Source: an uncultured Candidatus Melainabacteria bacterium
GTDB lineage: Bacteria; Cyanobacteriota; Vampirovibrionia; Gastranaerophilales; Gastranaerophilaceae
Length of the DNA: 64,000 nt
NCBI GenBank assembly: GCA_934718135.1
Contig: CAKUZW010000001.1
Location: forward strand, 248,001 to 312,000
Reading direction: 5' to 3'
The position numbers were made by a program, and so were the translations under genes. Positions within the stretch are counted from its first letter, which is position 1, and every line of letters begins with the position of its first letter. This document shows, piece after piece, positions 8,533-16,422 of the stretch. The notes beneath the pieces are model-generated. The model saw only the letters and a program-made list of their open reading frames with translations. It had not been told where the DNA came from and did no database searches.

Positions 8533-9747
8533 TTGTACAAAAATGCAATCGAAAAAATAAATAAATTCTACAAAATTGACTTGAATAATGAACCGCAAAA
8601 AATGTTTGATATTTTAGGTGAAATTATCCAAGTCGATGCCTGTGGAATTTTTTATTTAAGCCCAAATAATTTGTCTCTTGAATTTAAAAAAAATCTGAAT
8701 ATTGAAAAAAATATTCAAATTTCTGAAGATTTTTCAAACGAAATATTTGAAAATAAAACTATAAATTTAGAAGAAAAAATCTCAAAAATTTTAAAAATAA
8801 ATACAAATATTTTAGTTCAAAAATTAACCGCAAAAGACGCAGTATTCGGGCTTTTACTAATTGAAAGATGCCAAAATTTTACCAAAGATGAATCTATAAT
8901 TTTTCAAACTTGTTCCTCAATTATTTCAAATTTGATAAAAGATTTGGAACTGTCAAAAGTTTTGAAGATGCAAGTCGAAGCACTCCAAAATGGAATAGTT
9001 GAAACGCATAGAGCTTTCGATACAATCAAAAAACAAAACAAAAAAATTAAAGAGAACGAAAAACTTCAAAACGAATTTATTGCAAATATTTCTCACGATT
9101 TGCGAAGCCCGTTGAATTCAATTATTGGTTTTTCGGAGGCTCTTTCTAATAAAATTTTTGGAGATTTGACTGAAAAACAAAGTGAATACATTGAGGATAT
9201 CAGGCTTTCCGGAATTCGACTTTTAGGAATGATTAATGAAGTTCTTGATATAGCCAAAATAAATTCACACACAATCAAATTAAATTTATCTCAAGTTGAC
9301 CTGAATTTGGCAATTGATGAGGTTTGCAATATCCTCACCCCCGCACTCAACAAAAAGCATATCACAATTGAAAAGCACGTTGAACAAATCACGTTTGTTG
9401 CAGATTACATCAAAATTCAACAAATTTTATTTAATTTAATTGGGAATGCAATAAAATTTTCACACCCAAATGGAAAAATCGTAATTTTTACCCAATCAAC
9501 GGACAAAGATATTTTGATAAAAATACAAGATTTTGGAATTGGGATTGATAAAAAATTCCACAAAAAAATCTTCAATAAATTTTACCAAGTAGAAAATCCG
9601 ATGTCCAAAACAGAAACCTCAACCGGATTAGGACTTACAATTGCAAAGGAATTTATTAAACTTCACAACGGAAAAATCAAACTGGAAAGTGAGTCCAATA
9701 AAGGTTCAACTTTTACAATCATAATTCCTAAAGTGGATAATTATTAA
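8533..9747 (+). CDS. GAF-like sensor histidine kinase (orphan)
   Basis: A 404-residue cytosolic kinase. Residues 1-150 resemble a GAF-type sensor, a coiled linker follows, and then a HisKA domain with the H-box ISHDLRSP (phosphorylated H188). The HATPase_c domain has an N-box (NLIGNAIKF), a G1 box (DFGIGID) and a G2 box (STGLGLTIAKEF). No membrane segment is seen and no response regulator lies beside it. The start is TTG 8533, with AAAGG 7 bases upstream and only 2 bases after hpt, so it probably belongs to the tilS operon. Confidence 0.88.
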   Translation: MYKNAIEKINKFYKIDLNNEPQKMFDILGEIIQVDACGIFYLSPNNLSLEFKKNLNIEKNIQISEDFSNEIFENKTINLEEKISKILKINTNILVQKLTAKDAVFGLLLIERCQNFTKDESIIFQTCSSIISNLIKDLELSKVLKMQVEALQNGIVETHRAFDTIKKQNKKIKENEKLQNEFIANISHDLRSPLNSIIGFSEALSNKIFGDLTEKQSEYIEDIRLSGIRLLGMINEVLDIAKINSHTIKLNLSQVDLNLAIDEVCNILTPALNKKHITIEKHVEQITFVADYIKIQQILFNLIGNAIKFSHPNGKIVIFTQSTDKDILIKIQDFGIGIDKKFHKKIFNKFYQVENPMSKTETSTGLGLTIAKEFIKLHNGKIKLESESNKGSTFTIIIPKVDNY

Positions 9748-9839
9748 GGGACAAGGAAATAGGCTCATTACATACTCATTCTTCGCAAAAATTTTTCTAA
9801 GTTTTCAGAATGACATAAAAATGTAACGAACTTGTTCCC
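9748..9839. repeat. Short MITE-like palindromic repeat between histidine kinase and prepilin 1
   Basis: The whole gap between the two genes is one palindromic unit. The outer ends are imperfect inverted repeats (GGGACAAGGAAATA and the TTGTTCCCC end). The core hairpin pairs TCATTCT (9776-9782) with AGAATGA (9807-9813). The same core occurs at 28585-28622 and 51861-51897. Its right end abuts the prepilin 1 stop codon (CTA 9840-9842). Confidence 0.75.
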
Positions 9840-10559
9840 CTATTTTTTAACCTTCCAAGGGTAGTTCTTATCAATTTTCCAACCAGAACGTCTTATGTAA
9901 TCAGCACAATATTGACCTCTATTTAAACAATTATCCCTAACTCCATTCATAGATTTATCATATCCTTGAGGTTGAACTCCTCCTCCATCTGTTTGGGTTC
10001 GAGTCAAGAAAAACAAATCTCTGCCGGCTCTATTGGGTTCGGCACCTCCGTTTATATCGACCAAAATCAAATTATATGGTGCTAGTGTGTAACCGTCTTG
10101 GGTAGTTTTATAAAATGCGGTATAAATAATATAAAAGAACCCGTCTGCAGTTAAAAATGATACTTTCGTGTTAGGGTCATATACAGAATTTGTTGTATTA
10201 GAATTATCTATAAAAGTAAAAGGATGATTGTTTTTGTACCCGCAAACTGTATACCCTGAACAATAAGTCAAAACTTTTAAATATGGTGCCCAATATGTTT
10301 TGAAATATTTTTCAGCTCCCATATCAAAAGATTCCTGAACACTTGGCTCTCCAACATCATCATAAGACAATTTATAAGCCTGATTAATTACAGAAATTGC
10401 ACGTTGAAGTTTTGTTACCGTTTGGTTCTTTTGGTAATTTTCAATAAGTGTCGGAATTGTCATTGCTGCCACCACTCCAATTATGCCAAGGGTGATTAGA
10501 ACTTCCGCCAAAGTGAAGGCAAGTTCCTTTTTTTTTATTCCCTTAAAAATTTTCTTCAT
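9840..10559 (-). CDS. Prepilin-like protein 1 (type IV pilin / pseudopilin signal)
   Basis: A 239-residue protein with a class III signal: a short basic leader (residues 1-14), predicted cleavage A14/F15, Glu at mature position 5, and the hydrophobic helix TLAEVLITLGIIGVVAA. The mature domain is rich in Tyr/Asn/Gly and has several cysteines. The leader, with AAGAAAGGA just upstream, is the reference for the two enlarged copies elsewhere in the window. No pilus assembly genes lie nearby. It is divergent from the XRE gene at 10721. Confidence 0.85.
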   Translation of the reverse strand: MKKIFKGIKKKELAFTLAEVLITLGIIGVVAAMTIPTLIENYQKNQTVTKLQRAISVINQAYKLSYDDVGEPSVQESFDMGAEKYFKTYWAPYLKVLTYCSGYTVCGYKNNHPFTFIDNSNTTNSVYDPNTKVSFLTADGFFYIIYTAFYKTTQDGYTLAPYNLILVDINGGAEPNRAGRDLFFLTRTQTDGGGVQPQGYDKSMNGVRDNCLNRGQYCADYIRRSGWKIDKNYPWKVKK

Positions 10560-10584
10560 ATTTATATCCTTTCTTAATTTTAAT

Positions 10585-10617
10585 GTTGGGCTAGAAAGCC
10601 CAACCTACTTTATGTAA
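10585..10617. repeat. Conserved hairpin block upstream of prepilin 1
   Basis: GTTGGGCT (10585-10592) and AGCCCAAC (10597-10604) form an 8-bp stem with a 4-base loop, followed by CCTACTTTATGTAA. The same block stands at 51984-52018 upstream of prepilin 3, differing at about one base over the shared core. It lies in the presumed 5' UTR of the prepilin gene. Confidence 0.7.
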
Positions 10618-10677
10618 CCCTTGTCCCATATTACAAGTGGCAATCAGTTCCTCTTTTAAAAACAGACATCTGTTTTA

Positions 10678-10730
10678 TGTATGCAATACAATAAAGATAT
10701 TACATTATAAGATTGCATGTATGCAATACA
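10678..10730. promoter_or_regulatory. Paired operator for the XRE regulator at 10721
   Basis: The 13-bp palindrome TGTAT-GCA-ATACA occurs twice, at 10678-10690 and 10718-10730, exactly 40 bp apart. A -10-like TATAAG (10706-10711) lies between them. Copy one would cover the -35 region and copy two the transcription start and start codon. This fits an autorepressed promoter. Confidence 0.65.
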
Positions 10731-10996
10731 AAAATGAAAAAACTTTACAATTAATAAAAAATTTAGGGAAAGTAATCAAAAATTTTCGGGTTGCAAAAAC
10801 AGGGAAAAGCTTGAATACTTTTTCTTATGAATACGAACTTAGCCCCGGAAATGTCAGTCGAATTGAAAACGGGCAAATTGAACCTAAAATTGTAATGTTG
10901 TGGAGGATTGCGGAAGCTCTTGATGTGCCTTTGTCTAAAATTATTGAACAATTGGAAATTGAGATGACTAAAAATTTTTCAATTTCAGATAAATAA
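10721..10996 (+). CDS. XRE-family helix-turn-helix regulator 1
   Basis: A single-domain HTH_3 protein of 91 residues. The helix-turn-helix is in LSPGNVSRIENGQIEPK, and the family helix WRIAEALDVPLSKII follows. ATG 10721 is chosen because the domain starts soon after it; it has no ribosome-binding site and lies about 10 bases past a -10 box, so the message may be leaderless. The frame is open upstream to GTG 10637, but that part is not XRE-like. It is divergent from prepilin 1. Confidence 0.78.
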   Translation: MQYKNEKTLQLIKNLGKVIKNFRVAKTGKSLNTFSYEYELSPGNVSRIENGQIEPKIVMLWRIAEALDVPLSKIIEQLEIEMTKNFSISDK

Positions 10997-11088
10997 TTAT
11001 TTAATTTGAATTCAATCACCTATATGATGAAAAATTGTCATAAAATGCTAGATTGGATTTGTAGAACTATTTATGAAAGGTTTTAAAA

Positions 11089-11604
11089 ATGGCTGATACT
11101 CTTAAAACATTAAAATGTCCGGCTTGTGGCTGTGAAATGGAAAAAGTTTTTATTCCCAGTGCAGGAATTAATCTAGATATATGTACTGCCGGTTGTGGTG
11201 GAATTTATTTTGACAACAGAGAATTTGAAAATTTTGATGAAAAAGATGAAGATATTTCTAAAATTATAGAAAAAATCTCAGGAAAGAATTTTGCTGATGT
11301 GGATGAATCCGCAACAAGATTTTGCCCAAATTGCGGTGCTAAAATGCTTAAAAATCACTCAAGTGTTAGCCAAAAAATTGAAGTTGATGATTGCTATTCA
11401 TGTGGTGGCAAGTTTTTAGATAGAGGCGAACTTCTAAAAATTCGTGATGAATATGATACAGTTGAAGAACGTGATGAAGATATTTTACGCTACGTATATA
11501 AAGAAGTTGGGCAAGAACTTGCTGAAACTGATAAAAGATATTCTAAGTCAATTAGCAACCGTTCTAAGTTGCAATCACTATTCTATAAAATAATTGGGCA
11601 ATAG
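11089..11604 (+). CDS. Double zf-TFIIB zinc-ribbon protein
   Basis: A 171-residue soluble protein with two zinc ribbons of the zf-TFIIB type. The first uses C10/C13 and C32/C36; the second uses C79/C82 and C102/C105 (CYSCGGKFLDRGEL). The second copy has the typical GGKFLDRGEL ending. AAAGG precedes the ATG by 8 bases. The tail is charged. Family members have no settled function. Its 3' end overlaps the convergent gene by 22 bases. Confidence 0.82.
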   Translation: MADTLKTLKCPACGCEMEKVFIPSAGINLDICTAGCGGIYFDNREFENFDEKDEDISKIIEKISGKNFADVDESATRFCPNCGAKMLKNHSSVSQKIEVDDCYSCGGKFLDRGELLKIRDEYDTVEERDEDILRYVYKEVGQELAETDKRYSKSISNRSKLQSLFYKIIGQ

Positions 11605-12407
11605 ATGTATTTTTTGAGATTTGACAATTCTCTATAATAACCGGACTCTAAAAGTTCGTAAAATCTGGAACAAGTTTGAGGGGCTAAATTTTGAACCGTT
11701 TGTGGGGCAAGATATAGCCCTTCGATTAATCTTGCGAATAATTCTGTCGGTTTTTTGTAATATTTTTGAAGTTTGTTAATCCTTGAACTTACCCGTGCTT
11801 GCCTTTTTTGGAGAGATTTCAATCTGATATAGGCTGCAAATTCTTTTGGCATATCGCAAAAATCTTGTTCAAGTGTATCAATCGTAAAGGTTTCGACTTT
11901 TTTGAAGAAAACTCCGGTTACTAATTTTACCCTATCGTATTTGAGTAAATATTTTGCTTTGGATTTTTTAATGTATTTGTCAAATTCTTTGAACTTTTTA
12001 GAACGAAGGAATTTCGGGTATTTGTTTTTGATAATTTTTTCTTGTTCTATGATTTTAGACTTGATTATGTTTTTATGTGCTTTAAGTTTTTCGCACTTTG
12101 AATGAGCATCAACAAAATTTGTTACTCGTAATAACTCTTTTTCATAAATTGGAGAAATTTCCTTTTCATCAAATAAAATTCCCAGTGTTCCACCCGTTCT
12201 TTCCATATAAGGCTCAATTTGAGCATGGATATAGTGTGCAAATTCATGTAAAAGAGTCGGAATTATTCTTTCTTGGGGAATATTTTTGGAAATATCAATA
12301 CGTTTTTTCATATAAAACCCTTGATGACCACGGGCTTTAGTTGTGGTATGAATTTCCAGTCCCAAGCTTTTAAAATATCTGATAAGTTCTTTTTCATTCC
12401 CTTGCAT
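11583..12407 (-). CDS. Putative zinc metallopeptidase (HEFAH)
   Basis: A 274-residue basic protein with the zincin motif HEFAHYIHAQ (H54, E55, H58) and a later Glu-containing helix (MPKEFAAYIRL) that could give the third zinc ligand. The rest is Lys-rich helix. No signal peptide is seen, so it may act in the cytosol. ATG 12407 is used; an upstream TTG (12431) would add 8 residues, and neither has a clear ribosome-binding site. The family is not recognised, so peptidase activity is inferred from the motif alone. Confidence 0.6.
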   Translation of the reverse strand: MQGNEKELIRYFKSLGLEIHTTTKARGHQGFYMKKRIDISKNIPQERIIPTLLHEFAHYIHAQIEPYMERTGGTLGILFDEKEISPIYEKELLRVTNFVDAHSKCEKLKAHKNIIKSKIIEQEKIIKNKYPKFLRSKKFKEFDKYIKKSKAKYLLKYDRVKLVTGVFFKKVETFTIDTLEQDFCDMPKEFAAYIRLKSLQKRQARVSSRINKLQKYYKKPTELFARLIEGLYLAPQTVQNLAPQTCSRFYELLESGYYRELSNLKKYIYCPIIL

Positions 12408-12455
12408 ATTGATATTATATGGAAAAATCAAAAGATTTAAAAGAAAATTAAAGAG

Positions 12456-13589
12456 TTATTTATTAACTATTTTAATTAATCTATCATAGTGCTCTGCGTA
12501 AAAATCACCGTATCTATCTTCCAAGATTGCTTGGCGGCATTTTTTTGCAAAATCAATCAAGAATTTGATATTATGGATTGATAAAAGCGTTGATGCGGTT
12601 TGTTCTTGGCATTTCCACAAGTGTCTGATATATGCTCTTGAATGGTTTTTACAAGCATAGCAATCACAACCTTCAACAAGCGGACCATGGTCATCTTGGA
12701 ATTTTTGGTTTTTAATATTTGCTTTTCCGTCCCAAGTGAAAAACGAACCATGTCGAGCATTTCTTGTCGGAAGAACGCAATCGAACATATCAACACCGTA
12801 TTTGATACCGTTCAACAAATCCTCAGGAGTTCCAACACCCATAAGGTATCTTGGTTTGTATTTCGGAAGAAGTGGTGCAGTTAGCTCTGTGAAATGATTT
12901 TTGATATCTGTAGGTTCTCCGACTGACACCCCTCCGATAGCGTAACCAACGGCATCGAATGTTGAAATTACTCTTGCACTTTCTTTTCTCAAATCATCAA
13001 AGAATGCACCTTGAACAATCGGGAAAAGTGCTTGTTTAGGGTTTGTTTTAGCTTTGAAACATCTTTCTAACCAGCGGTGAGTTCTTTCCATTGCCGCTTT
13101 TGCTGTTTCGTAATCACAAGGATATGGAGCACATTCATCAAACGCCATCATAATATCAGCCCCGATATCTTGTTGAATCTCCATAGATACTTCAGGCGAA
13201 ATAAAATGCTTTGTTCCGTCTTTTGGGTCTTGGAATTCAACACCGTCCTCCGTGATTTTTCGCAAGTGTGCTAATGAAAATACCTGAAATCCGCCTGAAT
13301 CTGTTAATACCGGTTTGTCCCAGTTCATCCAACCATGAATTCCTCCAAATTCACGAATTCTTTTAGTTCCGGCTCTCAAATACAAATGGTAAGAATTTGC
13401 TAAAATAATTTGTGCTCCGGTGTCGCGAATTTGGTCGCAAGTTAAAGCTTTGACAGCAGAATTTGTTCCAACAGGCATAAAAATTGGTGTTTCAATTTTC
13501 CCGTGCGGTGTTGTTAAAATTCCTGCTCTTGCCCCTGTTTGGGCATCTTCGTGTATAAGTTCGTAGTTAAAATAATCTTTTTCGTTCAT
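12456..13589 (-). CDS. tgt: tRNA-guanine transglycosylase (queuine/preQ1)
   Basis: Tgt exchanges G34 of tRNAs with GUN anticodons for preQ1. The 377-residue enzyme shows LTDSGGFQVFSL (95-106), GGVSVGEP, the nucleophile-bearing GVDMFDCVLPTRNARHG, and the zinc site CDCYACKNHSRAYIRHL near the C-terminus. Length is standard. No other queuosine gene lies in the window. Confidence 0.96.
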   Translation of the reverse strand: MNEKDYFNYELIHEDAQTGARAGILTTPHGKIETPIFMPVGTNSAVKALTCDQIRDTGAQIILANSYHLYLRAGTKRIREFGGIHGWMNWDKPVLTDSGGFQVFSLAHLRKITEDGVEFQDPKDGTKHFISPEVSMEIQQDIGADIMMAFDECAPYPCDYETAKAAMERTHRWLERCFKAKTNPKQALFPIVQGAFFDDLRKESARVISTFDAVGYAIGGVSVGEPTDIKNHFTELTAPLLPKYKPRYLMGVGTPEDLLNGIKYGVDMFDCVLPTRNARHGSFFTWDGKANIKNQKFQDDHGPLVEGCDCYACKNHSRAYIRHLWKCQEQTASTLLSIHNIKFLIDFAKKCRQAILEDRYGDFYAEHYDRLIKIVNK

Positions 13590-13643
13590 AAGAGAATTTT
13601 AACATGAAAAATATTAAAATTTGTCAATTTAATTTGCAATTAT

Positions 13644-15743
13644 TTAGTTGAACATTGTGAATGTTTTTTCTATGTTTTTAGAAATCAATTTTTGAACTGT
13701 TTCGTATTCTGTTGATAGAGTAGAAATTTCAGCATCAAGTTTTTTTGATTTCAAATCCATTGAATCTTCTTTATAAGTTAATTCAGATTTCATTCTTTGA
13801 TATTCAGCTTCGGCTCTAGCTATGGCATCATCATCGGTTACTTCTTCGATGTAGCCTGTTTCATTGTATCTTGTTTGGTAATAGTAGCCGTCATTATTTA
13901 GAGAACTCATTGAATATCTTCCGTCTTTTATTGCACTTTCAAGATATTCTTCATCATCAATTGTAGAATCTTCTCTCCAACCGTGTTCGCAGATGTTGTT
14001 GTAAATTTCGTCAAAGAAATCGGCAAGTTTTTCTTCTTGGGAAATTGTTGTACCTGATGATTTCCCGATGTAAACATAAGAACTGTCATCAGTTACAAAT
14101 GCAGAAGTTTCAACACTTTTACCGACAACATAGTTTGAATCTGAACCTCTCAAACTGTTGTCATAAAAAGTTAAGAATGATGACAACATGTTAGATAAGC
14201 TTATTGCGGTGTATGTATTTTTGACAGAAGACAACATGTCAGATAAGCTGCCTGTATTTGTATTATTATCATTTTGACCGATTCTGTTATATGTGGTTGC
14301 ATTGATATACGCATTGTTATCTGTCATTGAAGTGTCAGACCTTTTTCCACCGTTTTTAATAGCATTACCCGGTTTTAGATATGTATTTACAACCATTTTG
14401 TAAGCATATTCAAGAGCTTTTGCTGAAGCATCATCAACATTCAAACCTGTTCCTGTTGATTGACCATACCCAAAAACTTTTGTAATTGAATCTAATATTC
14501 CTTTAGCCAAATTTGACATTGCAGATGCAGATTGTTCCGCATTAGAGTTTTGAATCATTATTGTAATATTGCCTGATAACAAATCTCCGATTGTCAAATC
14601 TTTGATTTCTGAACCGTATCTGTCAATGTTTCCATTTTTTATAACTGTTATACCGTCAGAAACTTCATAGCTTGTAACATTGTTACTATTACTTCCGCTA
14701 TATTTAGGAACGATTGTAGAATCTTTAACTTCAGATTTGTCGGTTTGGAATTTGCTTGATATTGTATCAAATTTTATGATTTTGCTGGTATCTGAATATT
14801 TATTTTTGAACGCATCTAAGTCATATTTTGCAGCTTTAATCGGATTGTTTTTGATTAAAGTTTCTTTTTCTCTTACTTTTTCATTATAAGAATTTTCATT
14901 GCCTGCTTCTTTAGCTGCTGCAATATCTTTATCAAGTTGTTCTATTTGGTTATTATAATCAGTTTGTGAGTCAATATCAACTTTTTCGGAATTTGAAATA
15001 TCAGCTTTTTGAGCTTTTTTTAATGTATCATTCAGTTCTTTAATATTTTTATCATATTCAGTTTCTGAAATTTCACCCTTAGAAGAGTCCACAAACATAG
15101 AAGTCCAGTCAATTTTTTGTTGACCGATTGATTCACTCAAAATCAATCCTGACAAATCCATTATGTCAGTGTTTCCTTTGTCTTTTGGCTTAGCACCCAT
15201 GCCTGCAGAAGCATTCCAATCAACAAATTGAGTGTTTGCAACAGGGCCGCTTTTATCAACGTTTGAAGCCGGAATTTCTTCAATTTCTCCGCTATCATTT
15301 ACATAATAGTCAGTTTTGGTAATTTTTGCTGCGGTTTCTTGAGTTACAATTCCACCTTTTACTAAAGATGCAATAAATTTGTCACGGCTGTCTTGCGAAC
15401 CAAAACCACCTGCTTTAGAAATTCCTGCTGCTTTAGCTGCTGCTGCGTATTCGGAATTTAATACAATAGCACCTGACGGTGTTGTGATTAAATACGGGTT
15501 GTAGTCATTTAATGCTGATGGAGACATCAACATGCTGTATGTAACATTTGTAATTTTGTTTGTTGCATCATTTTGCCAAACTAATTTTGTTGAATTCAAG
15601 GCATTTGAGTAGTCTGCAGAAACTTGTGACAATTGGTTTGTAATTTCAAGTTTTTGCTGAGCAATTTCAGTTGACTTATATTCACAATCAGCTTTTCTTG
15701 CCGTTATTCCTAAAAATCTAGCTTGTGCTGTTGCCAATCCCAT
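13644..15743 (-). CDS. Large protein with conserved coiled-coil termini, lineage family of unknown role
   Basis: A 699-residue protein with no signal peptide or membrane segment. The first 60 residues (starting MGLATAQARFLGITARK) and the last 40 (KKLDAEISTLSTEYETVQ and on) are predicted helical coiled coils. The middle is Ser/Thr/Asn/Asp-rich and variable, with many short beta-like stretches. Helical conserved ends around a variable middle recall flagellin, hook and type III needle-type proteins, but no specific homology is claimed. It is followed by 196 bases holding the marR promoter on the other strand. Confidence 0.7.
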   Translation of the reverse strand: MGLATAQARFLGITARKADCEYKSTEIAQQKLEITNQLSQVSADYSNALNSTKLVWQNDATNKITNVTYSMLMSPSALNDYNPYLITTPSGAIVLNSEYAAAAKAAGISKAGGFGSQDSRDKFIASLVKGGIVTQETAAKITKTDYYVNDSGEIEEIPASNVDKSGPVANTQFVDWNASAGMGAKPKDKGNTDIMDLSGLILSESIGQQKIDWTSMFVDSSKGEISETEYDKNIKELNDTLKKAQKADISNSEKVDIDSQTDYNNQIEQLDKDIAAAKEAGNENSYNEKVREKETLIKNNPIKAAKYDLDAFKNKYSDTSKIIKFDTISSKFQTDKSEVKDSTIVPKYSGSNSNNVTSYEVSDGITVIKNGNIDRYGSEIKDLTIGDLLSGNITIMIQNSNAEQSASAMSNLAKGILDSITKVFGYGQSTGTGLNVDDASAKALEYAYKMVVNTYLKPGNAIKNGGKRSDTSMTDNNAYINATTYNRIGQNDNNTNTGSLSDMLSSVKNTYTAISLSNMLSSFLTFYDNSLRGSDSNYVVGKSVETSAFVTDDSSYVYIGKSSGTTISQEEKLADFFDEIYNNICEHGWREDSTIDDEEYLESAIKDGRYSMSSLNNDGYYYQTRYNETGYIEEVTDDDAIARAEAEYQRMKSELTYKEDSMDLKSKKLDAEISTLSTEYETVQKLISKNIEKTFTMFN

Positions 15744-15873
15744 TGTTTTCTCAAATCCTTTCGAACTTATATTATTCCTTTAATCTGTATATCGGCATTC
15801 TGTATTGAAAACTTTAAGGTATCGGTTTTTGTTTGTAATATATTGTTACATTTATTTGCTCAAAATCTTTTCC

Positions 15874-15905
15874 TTGACAAGTAGATAAATCTATGCAAAG
15901 ATAAT
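15874..15905 (+). promoter_or_regulatory. marR promoter with palindromic operator
   Basis: A consensus -35 TTGACA (15874-15879) is followed at once by the palindrome TAGAT-AA-ATCTA (15882-15893). A -10-like AAAGAT (15897-15902, 17-bp spacer) or GATAAT (15900-15905) comes next. A repressor bound there would block RNA polymerase, fitting autoregulation by the downstream MarR protein. Confidence 0.5.
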
Positions 15906-15940
15906 TATAGTTTAAGAATATTCTACGTTGGAGGGATATA

Positions 15941-16402
15941 ATGGAACCAAGATTTTATATAGATAGTTTTCCGTATGAAATTGAGCTTACTGCAAGACTT
16001 TGTCATGAAAATGCAAAAAAACTCTTGGAATCTTGTACAAATGAAGTTTCAATTGATGAATTTACGGTTTTAGATACTTTGATTGCTCGTCCGGGGTTAT
16101 CGCAAGCGGATTTGGCAAGATTGATTTTGAAAGGGAAAGCTCATACAGGAAGATTTTTAATGGCTTTAGAAGATAAGGGATTGGTTGAACGTCATATTGA
16201 AGAACGTAACGGAAAACTTATCAAGGTTTCTGATGTAACAAAAAAAGGTAAGGCTTTATATGATGTGATAATTACAAAATTCAGACCTGCAATAGAAAAG
16301 TTTGACAGTGTTGTGTCGAAAGAAGAATGTCAAAAAATTATTGAACGATTACAACGTTTTCGTTCGGAGATTGAAAAAGTTAGCAAAATAGTATTTGAAT
16401 AG
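15941..16402 (+). CDS. MarR-family transcriptional regulator
   Basis: A 153-residue winged-helix regulator. The recognition region is LSQADLARLILKGKAHTGRF and the wing follows (RHIEERNGKLIKVSDV). GGAGG lies just before the ATG. It is followed 20 bases later by a DHA2-type exporter, so it probably represses that exporter until a toxic ligand is bound. Confidence 0.9.
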   Translation: MEPRFYIDSFPYEIELTARLCHENAKKLLESCTNEVSIDEFTVLDTLIARPGLSQADLARLILKGKAHTGRFLMALEDKGLVERHIEERNGKLIKVSDVTKKGKALYDVIITKFRPAIEKFDSVVSKEECQKIIERLQRFRSEIEKVSKIVFE

Positions 16403-16422
16403 ATTGGAAATATAAGTAGAAA

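Noticed and set aside
10721..10996. Toxin-antitoxin reading of the small XRE genes
   Set aside because: None of the three has a small toxin gene next to it in the same direction; the consistent neighbour is a divergent prepilin gene.
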